A stretch of DNA of 5,773 bases, taken from positions 1 to 5,773 of the forward strand of contig DATEVB010000191.1 of the NCBI GenBank assembly GCA_035282865.1. Reading direction: 5' to 3'. This document shows, in pieces, positions 1-5,389 of this stretch (positions within the stretch are counted from its first letter, which is position 1; every line of letters begins with the position of its first letter). The notes beneath the pieces are model-generated. The model made no database searches. It had not been told where the DNA came from and saw only the letters and a list, made by a program, of their open reading frames with translations. The position numbers were made by a program, and so were the translations under genes. The stretch is from UBA4744 sp035282865. GTDB lineage: Bacteria; Actinomycetota; Acidimicrobiia; Spongiisociales; UBA4744.

Positions 1-46
1 TTGTTTCGTTACATGGACCGAGCAGTGTGGGACATCGCCATGACCT

Positions 47-256
47 CTAATGGTGTATCGCGGATTCAGTGATCTGGTTGTGTGTGGCTCTTCCTCGTTT
101 GACTTTGGTGATGATTTCTTCGGCAGTTTTGTGCCAGATGAACGGTTTCGGGTCGTCATTCCACCGGTCGGTCCAGAGGTCGATGGCGTCGATGAGTTGT
201 TGAACGCTGGTGAACCTGCCGCGGCGTAGCCGTTTGACGGTGAGTTCCCTGAACCG
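47..256 (-). pseudogene. IS630-family transposase, C-terminal remnant
   Basis: Seen: the frame reads FRELTVKRLRRG, then FTSVQQLIDAIDLWTDRWNDDP-KPFIWHKTAEEI, and stops at a TAG (47-49). Known: this is the hallmark C-terminus of IS630-family DDE transposases, where the last alpha-helical part carries a W..NDDPKPF.W.KTA.EI signature after the final catalytic acidic residue. Resemblance begins at about FRELT (near 256). The open frame runs on to 307, but the extra residues (Arg/Ala/Pro-rich) do not look like transposase. The expected upstream block (SWLNQVE-like) is absent in all three minus frames between 250 and 328, so this is a truncation and not a simple frameshift. The DDE catalytic core is missing and the fragment cannot be active. 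No clear terminal inverted repeat is visible in the 46 bases beyond the stop. Confidence 0.8.
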
Positions 257-350
257 GGGACCTCTCATCCGTGGTGTGGGCGCCCGCCGGGCGGCGCGCG
301 CCGTCAAGGGCGAGTATCGTGGAGCAAGTTGCGCAGATGCGCGTACCGAC

Positions 351-356
351 AGGAGG
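351..356 (+). promoter_or_regulatory. Ribosome binding site deciding the start of the binding-protein gene
   Basis: AGGAGG lies 11 bases before the ATG at 368. A second AGGAG (361-365) is only 2 bases from it. The in-frame TTG at 329 lies upstream of both sites, and using it would bury them inside the coding region and push the lipoprotein signal 13 residues inward. The ATG at 368 is therefore preferred. Confidence 0.75.
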
Positions 357-367
357 AATCAGGAGAC

Positions 368-1510
368 ATGAGAAAGTCACGAACAGTCATTTGGGTATCG
401 CTGCTGGTGGCGTTGGCGCTGGTCGTTGCCGCTTGTTCTGACGGCGGCGGCGGAGCGACTAGCACGACGGCGACTACGTTGGCAGGGGAGGCCACCACGG
501 CGCCCCCGGGAGAGTTGCAGAAGGTCACCTTTGCGCTGACCAATCAGCGTGCTATCCAGTACTACCCCTACTACCTGGCCGACTATCTCGGCTACTACGA
601 GGCCGAGGGTCTCGACGTGGAGACCGTGATCGTGTCGGGTTCGGGGGCAACCGTGCAGCAGTTGGTGGCGGGCAACGCTGATATCGGGCATCCGTCGGCG
701 CCTGCGACGGCGCAAGCGGTGTCTCAGGGACAATGTCTGAAGCAGCCGTACACGTACGCGCATGTGAACGTGTACGGTTTGGCAACCCCGGCCGACAGCG
801 GTATTGAGACCCTCCAGGACCTGCAGGACAAGGTGGTCGGGGTGTCGGAGCCGGGCGGCGGCGAGATCATCATGGTCCGTGCCGTGTTGGCAGGAGTCGG
901 GTTGGCGGAGAACGTGGATTACACGATCGCTGCTGTGGGTGAGGGCGGTCCGCTGACAGTCCAAGCGTTGCAGAACGGTGATGCCCAGGCCTATTCGTCG
1001 AGCATTTTCGACGTTGCTTCGGTGGAGGCAAACGGGATGCCGTTGCGCCAGTTGCTGCCCGATGAGTTCCGGTACTTCCCGTCCAATTCGATCGTGGTGA
1101 CCTGCGACTACTACGAGGCCAACAAGGACATCGTGACCCGATTCGCCCGAGCTGTCGCCAAGGCGACCGTATTCGGTGAGGCGAACCCGGACGCGGCTTG
1201 GGAAATCACCAAGACCTACGAGCCGGAGTTGTTCGAGGACGAGGCGTTGGCCCGGGCGATCTGGGACGTGACCGTCGACATGATCACACCCCCGCCAGCC
1301 CTTGCGGATGCGCCCCTGGGTTCGCACTACTACGAAGGTTGGAACGCCTACCTGGCGTTCGCCACCCAGGGAACCGAAGAAGAAGGTGCCCTGCCGCCGG
1401 ACAGCGTGGATGTGAACGAGGTGTTGACCGACGAATTGATCGGCGAGATCAACAACTTCGACCGTGCCGCCGTTGAAGCCGAGGCAGGAGCTTTTCCAGG
1501 AGTCGGCTGA
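368..1510 (+). CDS. ABC transporter substrate-binding lipoprotein (NMT1/SsuA/TauA-like)
   Basis: This is the extracytoplasmic solute receptor that delivers substrate to the membrane complex encoded by the next two genes. It has 380 residues from ATG 368. Residues 1-22 form a lipoprotein signal: basic MRKSR, a hydrophobic core to about 20, then lipobox VAAC with Cys23 as the lipidation site. Residues 24-48 are a Gly/Ser/Thr/Ala linker typical of surface-anchored binding proteins. The binding domain starts near residue 51 (QKVTFALTNQ) and shows the family pattern: an aromatic run followed by LADYLGYYEAEGLDV (70-84), then SGSGATVQQLVAGNADIGHPS (90-110), then the second-lobe entry DLQDKVVGVSEPGGG (151-165). 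Known: NMT1/SsuA-like proteins bind nitrate, alkylsulfonates, taurine, thiamine precursors, riboflavin or aromatic acids. No residue seen here fixes the ligand, so substrate is left open. It is probably the first gene of the operon and is followed by a strong hairpin. Confidence 0.9.
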   Translation: MRKSRTVIWVSLLVALALVVAACSDGGGGATSTTATTLAGEATTAPPGELQKVTFALTNQRAIQYYPYYLADYLGYYEAEGLDVETVIVSGSGATVQQLVAGNADIGHPSAPATAQAVSQGQCLKQPYTYAHVNVYGLATPADSGIETLQDLQDKVVGVSEPGGGEIIMVRAVLAGVGLAENVDYTIAAVGEGGPLTVQALQNGDAQAYSSSIFDVASVEANGMPLRQLLPDEFRYFPSNSIVVTCDYYEANKDIVTRFARAVAKATVFGEANPDAAWEITKTYEPELFEDEALARAIWDVTVDMITPPPALADAPLGSHYYEGWNAYLAFATQGTEEEGALPPDSVDVNEVLTDELIGEINNFDRAAVEAEAGAFPGVG

Positions 1511-1538
1511 GCCTCGACTTGGCCTCGAGGGCCGGGAG

Positions 1539-1570
1539 GCCCCGGTGCGAGGACTCGCTCGCACCGGGGC
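1539..1570 (+). terminator. Perfect 13-bp hairpin between binding-protein and ATPase genes
   Basis: Positions 1539-1551 pair without mismatch to 1558-1570 (CCCCGGTGCGAG against CTCGCACCGGGG plus one outer G-C), with a 6-base loop at 1552-1557. It starts 29 bases after the stop of the binding-protein gene. There is no U-tract downstream, so a classical intrinsic terminator is doubtful. Known: hairpins at this place in binding-protein-dependent operons often act as partial terminators or 3' stabilisers that let the receptor be made in excess over the membrane parts. The structure is seen directly; the role is inferred. Confidence 0.65.
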
Positions 1571-1643
1571 GCAGGCCCGCTACCGGGTTCCCAACCGGCC
1601 GACGTTTGTCGTGATCGAAACATTGGTTGTGTGATCGAGAGGT

Positions 1644-2441
1644 GTGGATACGGTGATCTTGAGTTTGGAGGGGATTGCCAAGACGTATCGAGCGAGGGCC
1701 GGTCAGGGTGACGTTGAGGCGCTGCGGCCGGTGAACCTAGGGATCGAGACAAGTGGTTTTGTCTCGATGGTGGGTCCCAGCGGGTGTGGGAAATCCACGA
1801 TGCTCAAGATCGTGGCCGGTCTGCTGACGCCCAGCGCGGGCAGGGTGATGTTTCAGGGAGCGGAGGTGGTGGAGCCGAGCCGCGACATGGGGTTCATGTT
1901 CCAGGCGCCGGTGCTGCTGCCGTGGCGGACGGTGGAGCGCAATGTGATGCTTCCCGCGGAGGTCTTCCAGCTGAAGGACCCGGAGGTCAGCGAGCGGGTC
2001 CGGGAGGCGATCGGGCTGGTGGGTTTGGGGGAGTTCTCCCAGGCGATGCCGAAGCAGTTGTCGGGTGGGATGCAGCAACGTGTAGCGCTGGCGAGGGTGT
2101 TGGCATACCGGCCCAAGTTGTTGCTGATGGACGAGCCGTTCGGGGCGCTCGACGAGTTCACTCGGGAGGCGATGAACCTGGAGTTGTTGCGGCTGATCCG
2201 ACCCAGCGGGATCACGGTGCTGTTCGTGACCCACAACATCTCTGAGGCGGTGTTCTTATCGGACCAGGTGGTCGTGATGAGCCCTCGCCCGGGTCGAGTG
2301 GCCGGGGTAGTGACGGTGCCGTTTGGACCGGATCGGGACATCGAGTTGATGCGGGAACAGCGGTTCACAGAACTGGTCTTCGAGGTCCGGGAGATTCTGG
2401 GGGCGGAAGGCGACGCAGCGGCCGCCGATCATGCGATCTGA
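1644..2441 (+). CDS. ABC transporter ATP-binding protein (SsuB/TauB/NrtD-like)
   Basis: This cytoplasmic ATPase powers the importer. It has 265 residues from GTG 1644, with all the nucleotide-binding motifs intact: Walker A GPSGCGKST (44-52), Q-loop Gln87 in FMFQAPVLLPW, signature LSGGMQ (139-144), Walker B LLLMDEP (159-165) with catalytic Glu164, D-loop GALD (167-170) and H-loop His197 in VTHN. The LLPWRTV stretch after the Q-loop, the LSGGMQQR signature and the SxxVVVMSPRPGR tail are typical of the nitrate/sulfonate/taurine subfamily, which agrees with the flanking genes. The start is uncertain. GAGAGG (1637-1642) is only 1 base from GTG 1644 but 10 bases from an in-frame GTG at 1653, which would remove three residues. 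An upstream in-frame TTG (1623) is blocked by a stop at 1632. The stop codon abuts the Shine-Dalgarno of the permease gene, implying translational coupling. Confidence 0.93.
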   Translation: MDTVILSLEGIAKTYRARAGQGDVEALRPVNLGIETSGFVSMVGPSGCGKSTMLKIVAGLLTPSAGRVMFQGAEVVEPSRDMGFMFQAPVLLPWRTVERNVMLPAEVFQLKDPEVSERVREAIGLVGLGEFSQAMPKQLSGGMQQRVALARVLAYRPKLLLMDEPFGALDEFTREAMNLELLRLIRPSGITVLFVTHNISEAVFLSDQVVVMSPRPGRVAGVVTVPFGPDRDIELMREQRFTELVFEVREILGAEGDAAAADHAI

Positions 2442-2453
2442 GTGGAGGTACCG

Positions 2454-3269
2454 ATGAGCAGCAGGGATACACGGCTGGTCGATGAGGAGTTGATAATCCC
2501 CCGCGACGTCGAAACAGGCCAGTGGAAGTACCGGGTGGGGGCGCTGGCGTTGGCGGTGCTGTTCTTCGGTCTGTGGGAATTGCTGCCCCGATTGGGTCTG
2601 GTCTCAGAGATCATCCTGCCTCGTTTCTCGGACACGATGACCGCCCTGTACACCCTGGTGATCCAGCCGTTCTTCCCCAAGCACCTGAAGGTCACCCTCT
2701 ATGAGATCTTCATGGGTTTCACGATCGGCACCTTCATCGGCTTGACCATGGGGATCATGCTGGGGGTATGGGAAGGCCTCCGGAAACTCACCTATCCGTT
2801 CGTGGTCGCCTTCCAGGCTATTCCCAAGATCGTGCTGGCTCCCTTGTTCATCGCCTGGTTCGGGTACGGGACCTCCTCCAAGGTGGTAATGGCGGTCGCC
2901 ATTGGGTTCTTCCCGGTGTTGATCAACACCATGGTCGGTATCGAAAACGTCCCCGCCGACATGAAAGAGCTGATGCGGTCGTTGCGAGCCACCCGCTGGC
3001 AGAGCTTCCGCAAAGCCGAACTTCCCGCCGCTTCACCGTTGATCTTTGCCGGCGTCAAGACTGCTCTCACCTTCTCCCTGATCGGGGCCATCGTCGGCGA
3101 GTTCGTGGCCGCCAGTGAAGGATTGGGCTACCTGTTGGACACCTACAACTTCGCCCTACGTATCGACCGGGTCTTCTCGTTGATCATCATTCTCAGCGCC
3201 ATCGGAGCCATCTTCTACTTCGCGCTCGAATGGCTCGACAGGAAACTCATCTCGTGGCGCGAAGATTAG
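2454..3269 (+). CDS. ABC transporter permease (SsuC/TauC/NrtB-like)
   Basis: This is the integral membrane channel subunit, likely a homodimer, of the importer. It has 271 residues from ATG 2454. GGAGG (2444-2448) sits 5 bases upstream, so this ATG is preferred over an in-frame GTG at 2442 that lies directly against the ATPase stop codon. About six membrane segments can be read, near residues 27-45, 85-105, 114-136, 142-162, 200-220 and 240-260. The cytoplasmic EAA-type coupling loop lies at about 168-200: ADMKELMRSLRAT, then FRKAELPAASPLIFAG. Its LPAA.P.IF.G end matches the binding-protein-dependent permease signature that contacts the ATPase. The length and the AIPKIVLAPLFIAWFGYG stretch fit the nitrate/sulfonate/taurine permease family. 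The gene is intact and has the same base composition as its neighbours. Confidence 0.93.
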   Translation: MSSRDTRLVDEELIIPRDVETGQWKYRVGALALAVLFFGLWELLPRLGLVSEIILPRFSDTMTALYTLVIQPFFPKHLKVTLYEIFMGFTIGTFIGLTMGIMLGVWEGLRKLTYPFVVAFQAIPKIVLAPLFIAWFGYGTSSKVVMAVAIGFFPVLINTMVGIENVPADMKELMRSLRATRWQSFRKAELPAASPLIFAGVKTALTFSLIGAIVGEFVAASEGLGYLLDTYNFALRIDRVFSLIIILSAIGAIFYFALEWLDRKLISWRED

Positions 3270-3276
3270 CAACTGG

Positions 3277-3303
3277 ACGCCTGACCACTCTTGGTGGTGA
3301 CGT
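3277..3303. terminator. Weak hairpin in the convergent gap (candidate bidirectional terminator)
   Basis: ACCAC (3284-3288) pairs with GTGGT (3294-3298) around a 5-base loop, with a further 3 outer pairs (3277-3279 to 3301-3303) across an internal loop. It fills most of the 34-base gap between the permease stop and the convergent dehydrogenase stop. There is no T-run on either side and the stem is short. The position is what one expects of a shared terminator, but the structure is weak. Confidence 0.25.
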
Positions 3304-4197
3304 TCAGTCCGACGGCTCTTGAAGTCCCGCCAAACGGCGTAGCACCTCGGCCAGAACCGCCGGGTCATCGGACCCGAGGTCTTGGGCCATAGCGGCCAGG
3401 TAGAACGTCGACGCGACGGCCAGGAGAGGCACTGGGCAATGATGACGGGCGGCCAAGTCCATGATCAGCTCGACGTCCTTGCCGATGGTGTCGATGGTGG
3501 CCGTCTCTCCGGAGTACTCGCCGGCGACCATCATGGGGCCGCGCACCTCCAGCATGCGTGACGTGCCGGCACCGGCGCAGAGCAGGTCGTAGGTGGCGGC
3601 GGGTTCCAACCCGACCCGAGCGGCCAGGGTCATCGCCTCGGCGGCTGCCAGGGTGTGGACCGACACCAGGAGGTTGGAGACGAGTTTCATCTTGATGCCG
3701 GCGCCGAAATCGCCCACCCGCGGGGCGGCCCGGGAGACGGCCTCAAGCGCCGGGCGGCACCGCTCAATGAGATCCTCCGGGCCGCTGGCATAGAAGACAA
3801 TATCCCTGAGGCGAGCCTGGGCGCCGGTGCCGCTGATCGGGCAGTCGAGCATGGCCATGCCCGCCGTCGCCAGCGACTCCCGGGCCGCCTCCTTGACCGC
3901 CAGGGGCAGGGTGCTGGTCTCGATGCAGATCACCCCCGGCCGGGCTCCCGCCACCAGGCCGTGCTCGCCGTGAACGACCTCGTCGAGGGCCGCCGCCGAT
4001 GGGAGCGACAGGATGACCTGGTCGGCGGCCCGGACCACGTCGGCGGGCGATCCGGTCGCCTCCCCTCCGAGGTCGCGAAGGTGTGCCATCCGTTCCGAGC
4101 GGATGTCGAAGCCCACCACACGGAACCCGGCGGCGACCCAGTTGGCGGCCAGCGGCCGGCCCATCGCGCCGATCCCGACGATGCCCACCGCCTTCAT
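3304..4197 (-). CDS. NAD(P)-dependent 3-hydroxyacid dehydrogenase (3-hydroxyisobutyrate dehydrogenase family)
   Basis: This is a soluble oxidoreductase expected to interconvert a beta-hydroxyacid and its oxo-acid or semialdehyde. It has 297 residues, the usual family length. Seen: Rossmann motif GIGAMG (8-13); Asp31 at the end of the second strand (VGFDIRSER), which favours NAD over NADP; the substrate loop DCPISGTGAQA (118-128); and GAGIKMKLVSN (165-175) with Lys171 as the expected catalytic lysine and Asn175 as its partner. The C-terminal helical domain includes IGKDVELIMDLA (238-249), with the KD pair typical of the family. The substrate loop differs from the common DAPVSGG form, so the natural substrate may not be hydroxyisobutyrate; tartronate semialdehyde or threonate-type acids are also possible. 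Start ATG 4197 is supported by GAGGAA (4203-4208) 5 bases upstream. The gene converges on the ABC operon; a shared pathway is possible but unproven. Confidence 0.9.
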   Translation of the reverse strand: MKAVGIVGIGAMGRPLAANWVAAGFRVVGFDIRSERMAHLRDLGGEATGSPADVVRAADQVILSLPSAAALDEVVHGEHGLVAGARPGVICIETSTLPLAVKEAARESLATAGMAMLDCPISGTGAQARLRDIVFYASGPEDLIERCRPALEAVSRAAPRVGDFGAGIKMKLVSNLLVSVHTLAAAEAMTLAARVGLEPAATYDLLCAGAGTSRMLEVRGPMMVAGEYSGETATIDTIGKDVELIMDLAARHHCPVPLLAVASTFYLAAMAQDLGSDDPAVLAEVLRRLAGLQEPSD

Positions 4198-4227
4198 AGC
4201 GATTCCTCGTTCATGTCCATTCCTCCT
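4194..4227 (-). promoter_or_regulatory. Strong ribosome site and coupled mini-ORF ahead of the dehydrogenase
   Basis: Reading the minus strand, AGGAGGA (4227-4221) is followed after 6 bases by ATG 4214, which opens the frame MNEESL and ends in TGA (4196-4194). That TGA overlaps the dehydrogenase ATG (4197) as ATGA. A further in-frame ATG at 4220 abuts the ribosome site and is too close to be used. The mini-ORF contains the GAGGAA that serves the dehydrogenase. This arrangement would let ribosomes loading at the strong site pass on to the main gene by termination-reinitiation. The layout is seen directly; translation of the peptide is inferred. Confidence 0.35.
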
Positions 4228-4600
4228 GGTCGGTTCCTTGGCCCGGGTTCGGCGGAATCCTAGACCTAGACTGCCGATCCGCCGGCGCTCCCCGGACTGA
4301 CCCGAACCGATGAGGTCGAAGCGACAAGCCCCATTGGGCCAGCATCCGTTCCGGTTGGGTAACTGCGGGAGTCACGGGAGCGTGGTGGTCGTTGAGGGAC
4401 CCGGGGACCAGCTGATCCTATCGGGAGAAGCCCACGCCTCCGCATCCACTGCCGCTAGCCCTTTTTCGGCGGTTCTGCCCGCTGGCGGTCCCCGCGGAAG
4501 GCCGGGTGACACCTCAAACCGACACGATGCGAATCCGTTGCTGACGTTCACCCCGACCTGAGAGGCCAGCCAGAAAGTCTCGGTTTCCCCAGTGGGGGTC
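4228..4600. other. Noncoding stretch between divergent units
   Basis: I see no convincing gene here. A plus-strand open frame at 4310-4561 has low-complexity residues, no ribosome site and no recognisable fold. A short tandem repeat, CCTAGA twice (4259-4270), lies just upstream of the dehydrogenase where its promoter should be. TAGGAT on the minus strand (4262-4257) could be its -10, but no matching -35 is visible. A small CCCC-AGT-GGGG inverted repeat (4587-4597) lies just before the -10 of the riboswitch promoter. I looked for cobalamin, tmRNA, SRP and tRNA signatures in this stretch and did not find them. Confidence 0.6.
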
Positions 4601-4606
4601 TATGAT
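4601..4606 (+). promoter_or_regulatory. Probable -10 element of the riboswitch transcript
   Basis: TATGAT differs from the TATAAT consensus by one base and lies 9 bases before the aptamer's first paired base (4616). It would place transcription start near 4612-4614, as expected for a leader that begins with its riboswitch. No good -35 hexamer is visible at 16-18 bases upstream, so the assignment rests on position and the -10 alone. Confidence 0.5.
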
Positions 4607-4615
4607 CGCGATTGA

Positions 4616-4721
4616 CGAAGGGGAGTAGTTCCCTCGCCGGACGATCGACACGCTGGGCCCAAAACGGCCCCGGTCCCCGGGCTCACCACCCTGACCGGAT
4701 GGTGGGCGAGCGAGACCTTCG
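4616..4721 (+). ncRNA. yybP-ykoY manganese riboswitch aptamer
   Basis: Seen: the two conserved blocks of this class, GGGGAGTAG (4620-4628) and GCGAGCGAGACC (4706-4717), in the right order and spacing. The fold can be drawn in full: P1 CGAAGG (4616-4621) with CCTTCG (4716-4721); P2 CTCGCC (4633-4638) with GGCGAG (4705-4710); P3 GGAC (4639-4642) with GTCC (4673-4676), capped by GGGCC (4655-4659) with GGCCC (4666-4670); P4 CACCA (4684-4688) with TGGTG (4700-4704). The L3-like loop (4643-4654) carries ATCGACAC, comparable with the conserved metal-binding segment. Known: this class binds Mn2+ between docked L1 and L3 loops and commonly precedes manganese exporter genes, including UPF0016/GDT1 proteins. 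Such a gene follows directly, which independently supports the call. Confidence 0.93.
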
Positions 4722-4792
4722 ACCTGCATCGTTAACCGATGCCCGGTCGAGGTGTCGGTTCCTCCACCGGGCAAGGAGGAGGAACCGGTGGA
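4717..4792 (+). promoter_or_regulatory. Translational expression platform of the riboswitch
   Basis: Four helices compete. (a) Anti-P1: 4717-4724 pairs with 4745-4752 (one G-U), continued by GCATCG (4726-4731) with CGATGC (4737-4742) over loop TTAAC; it uses the 3' strand of aptamer P1. (b) Anti-sequestor: 4740-4747 (core GCCCGGT) pairs with 4766-4773 (ACCGGGC). (c) Sequestor: CGGTTCCTCC (4756-4765) pairs perfectly with GGAGGAACCG (4778-4787), covering most of the ribosome site GGAGGAGG (4775-4782) and ending one base before the start codon. (d) A rival 8-bp stem, 4763-4770 with 4785-4792, which would cover the start codon. Inference: with Mn2+, P1 excludes (a), (b) can form and the ribosome site opens; without Mn2+, (a) locks out (b) and (c) closes the site. 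No U-tract is present, so control of translation is more likely than termination. Confidence 0.7.
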
Positions 4793-5357
4793 AGCTTTCT
4801 GGTTGAGCACGGGGGTTATCTTCGTCGCCGAACTGGGAGACAAGAGCCAGCTCATGGCTCTGGCGTTCGCGACCCGCTTCAAGGCAACCCAGGTCTTGAT
4901 CGGCATCGCGGTAGCCACCGCGCTGGTGCACGCCTTCTCGGTGCTGGTCGGCGGGTTGATGTCGGTCAACCTGCCAACTAAGGCGGTCAACATCCTCGCC
5001 GGCCTAGCCTTCTTGGCCTTCGCCGTATGGACGATCAGAGGCGACTCCCTCACCGAGGACGAAGAGGCCAAGGCCACACGAGCTTACCGGTCCCCGATGA
5101 TGGCGGTAGGGATCGGCTTCTTCCTGGCAGAACTTGGTGATAAGACAATGCTGGCGACCATCACCCTGGCCACCACCGAGGGCCTGGTCGGTACGTGGAT
5201 CGGGTCCACGCTCGGAATGGTCATCGCCGACGCACTAGCGATCCTCGTCGGCAAGCATCTAGGCACCCGGCTGCCCGAACGGGCTATCCGTGTCGGAGCC
5301 GCCCTGTCCTTCGTCATATTTGGGATCCTGCTACTGATGGAAGGTCTCGGCCAATGA
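4788..5357 (+). CDS. UPF0016/GDT1 (TMEM165-like) membrane protein, probable Mn2+ exporter
   Basis: This is an inner-membrane cation transporter. It has 189 residues from GTG 4788, chosen because GGAGGAGG (4775-4782) lies 5 bases upstream. An in-frame GTG at 4752 would place the ribosome site and sequestor hairpin inside the coding region and add a Pro/Glu-rich tail unlike the family. Seen: two copies of the diagnostic motif, AELGDKS (14-20) in the first half and AELGDKT (114-120) in the second, with acidic residues Glu15/Asp18 and Glu115/Asp118. About six membrane segments form a 3+3 internal repeat, joined by a charged loop (84-102, SLTEDEEAK). Known: the two E-x-G-D-K-S/T motifs form the ion site in this family. 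Bacterial members such as Vibrio MneA export manganese, while eukaryotic relatives move Mn2+/Ca2+. The Mn2+ riboswitch in its leader argues for manganese export here. The length matches the short bacterial form and the gene looks intact and monocistronic. Confidence 0.93.
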   Translation: MEAFWLSTGVIFVAELGDKSQLMALAFATRFKATQVLIGIAVATALVHAFSVLVGGLMSVNLPTKAVNILAGLAFLAFAVWTIRGDSLTEDEEAKATRAYRSPMMAVGIGFFLAELGDKTMLATITLATTEGLVGTWIGSTLGMVIADALAILVGKHLGTRLPERAIRVGAALSFVIFGILLLMEGLGQ

Positions 5358-5364
5358 CAAGGCT

Positions 5365-5389
5365 GTCGAATCGTCTTCACAGACTCGAC
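5365..5389 (+). terminator. Weak hairpin after the exporter gene
   Basis: GTCGA (5365-5369) pairs with TCGAC (5385-5389) and, past a 3-base bulge, GTCT (5373-5376) pairs with AGAC (5381-5384) around a 4-base loop. It begins 8 bases after the stop. An 8-base direct repeat, CAAGGCTG (5358-5365 and 5390-5397), flanks it. There is no T-run directly behind it; four Ts appear only at 5402-5405. The position suits a terminator but the structure is weak. Confidence 0.3.

Noticed and set aside
281..293. CGCCC-gcc-GGGCG hairpin upstream of the binding-protein gene
   Set aside because: It is a short 5-bp stem in extremely GC-rich sequence with no T-run and no gene ending there; chance is sufficient.
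377..1564. 395-codon open frame on the minus strand opposite the binding-protein gene
   Set aside because: It is an Arg/His/Gly-rich shadow caused by the high GC content of the real gene; it has no recognisable motif and the plus-strand lipoprotein is unambiguous.
4310..4561. 83-codon plus-strand open frame in the noncoding stretch
   Set aside because: It has no ribosome site, low-complexity Ser/Ala/Gly/Pro residues and no family resemblance.
4228..4600. Possible cobalamin or other riboswitch, judged from CCACTG and GCCGGG words
   Set aside because: The words are isolated; the B12 box and the required order of conserved elements are missing on both strands.
4752..4787. N-terminal extension of the exporter from GTG 4752
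   Set aside because: It would translate through the sequestor hairpin and the ribosome site and add a Pro/Glu tail absent from the family; GTG 4788 has a correctly spaced GGAGGAGG.
4514..5077. 187-codon minus-strand open frame antisense to the exporter
   Set aside because: It covers the riboswitch and the exporter start on the opposite strand; its residues are low in complexity and both plus-strand elements are well supported.
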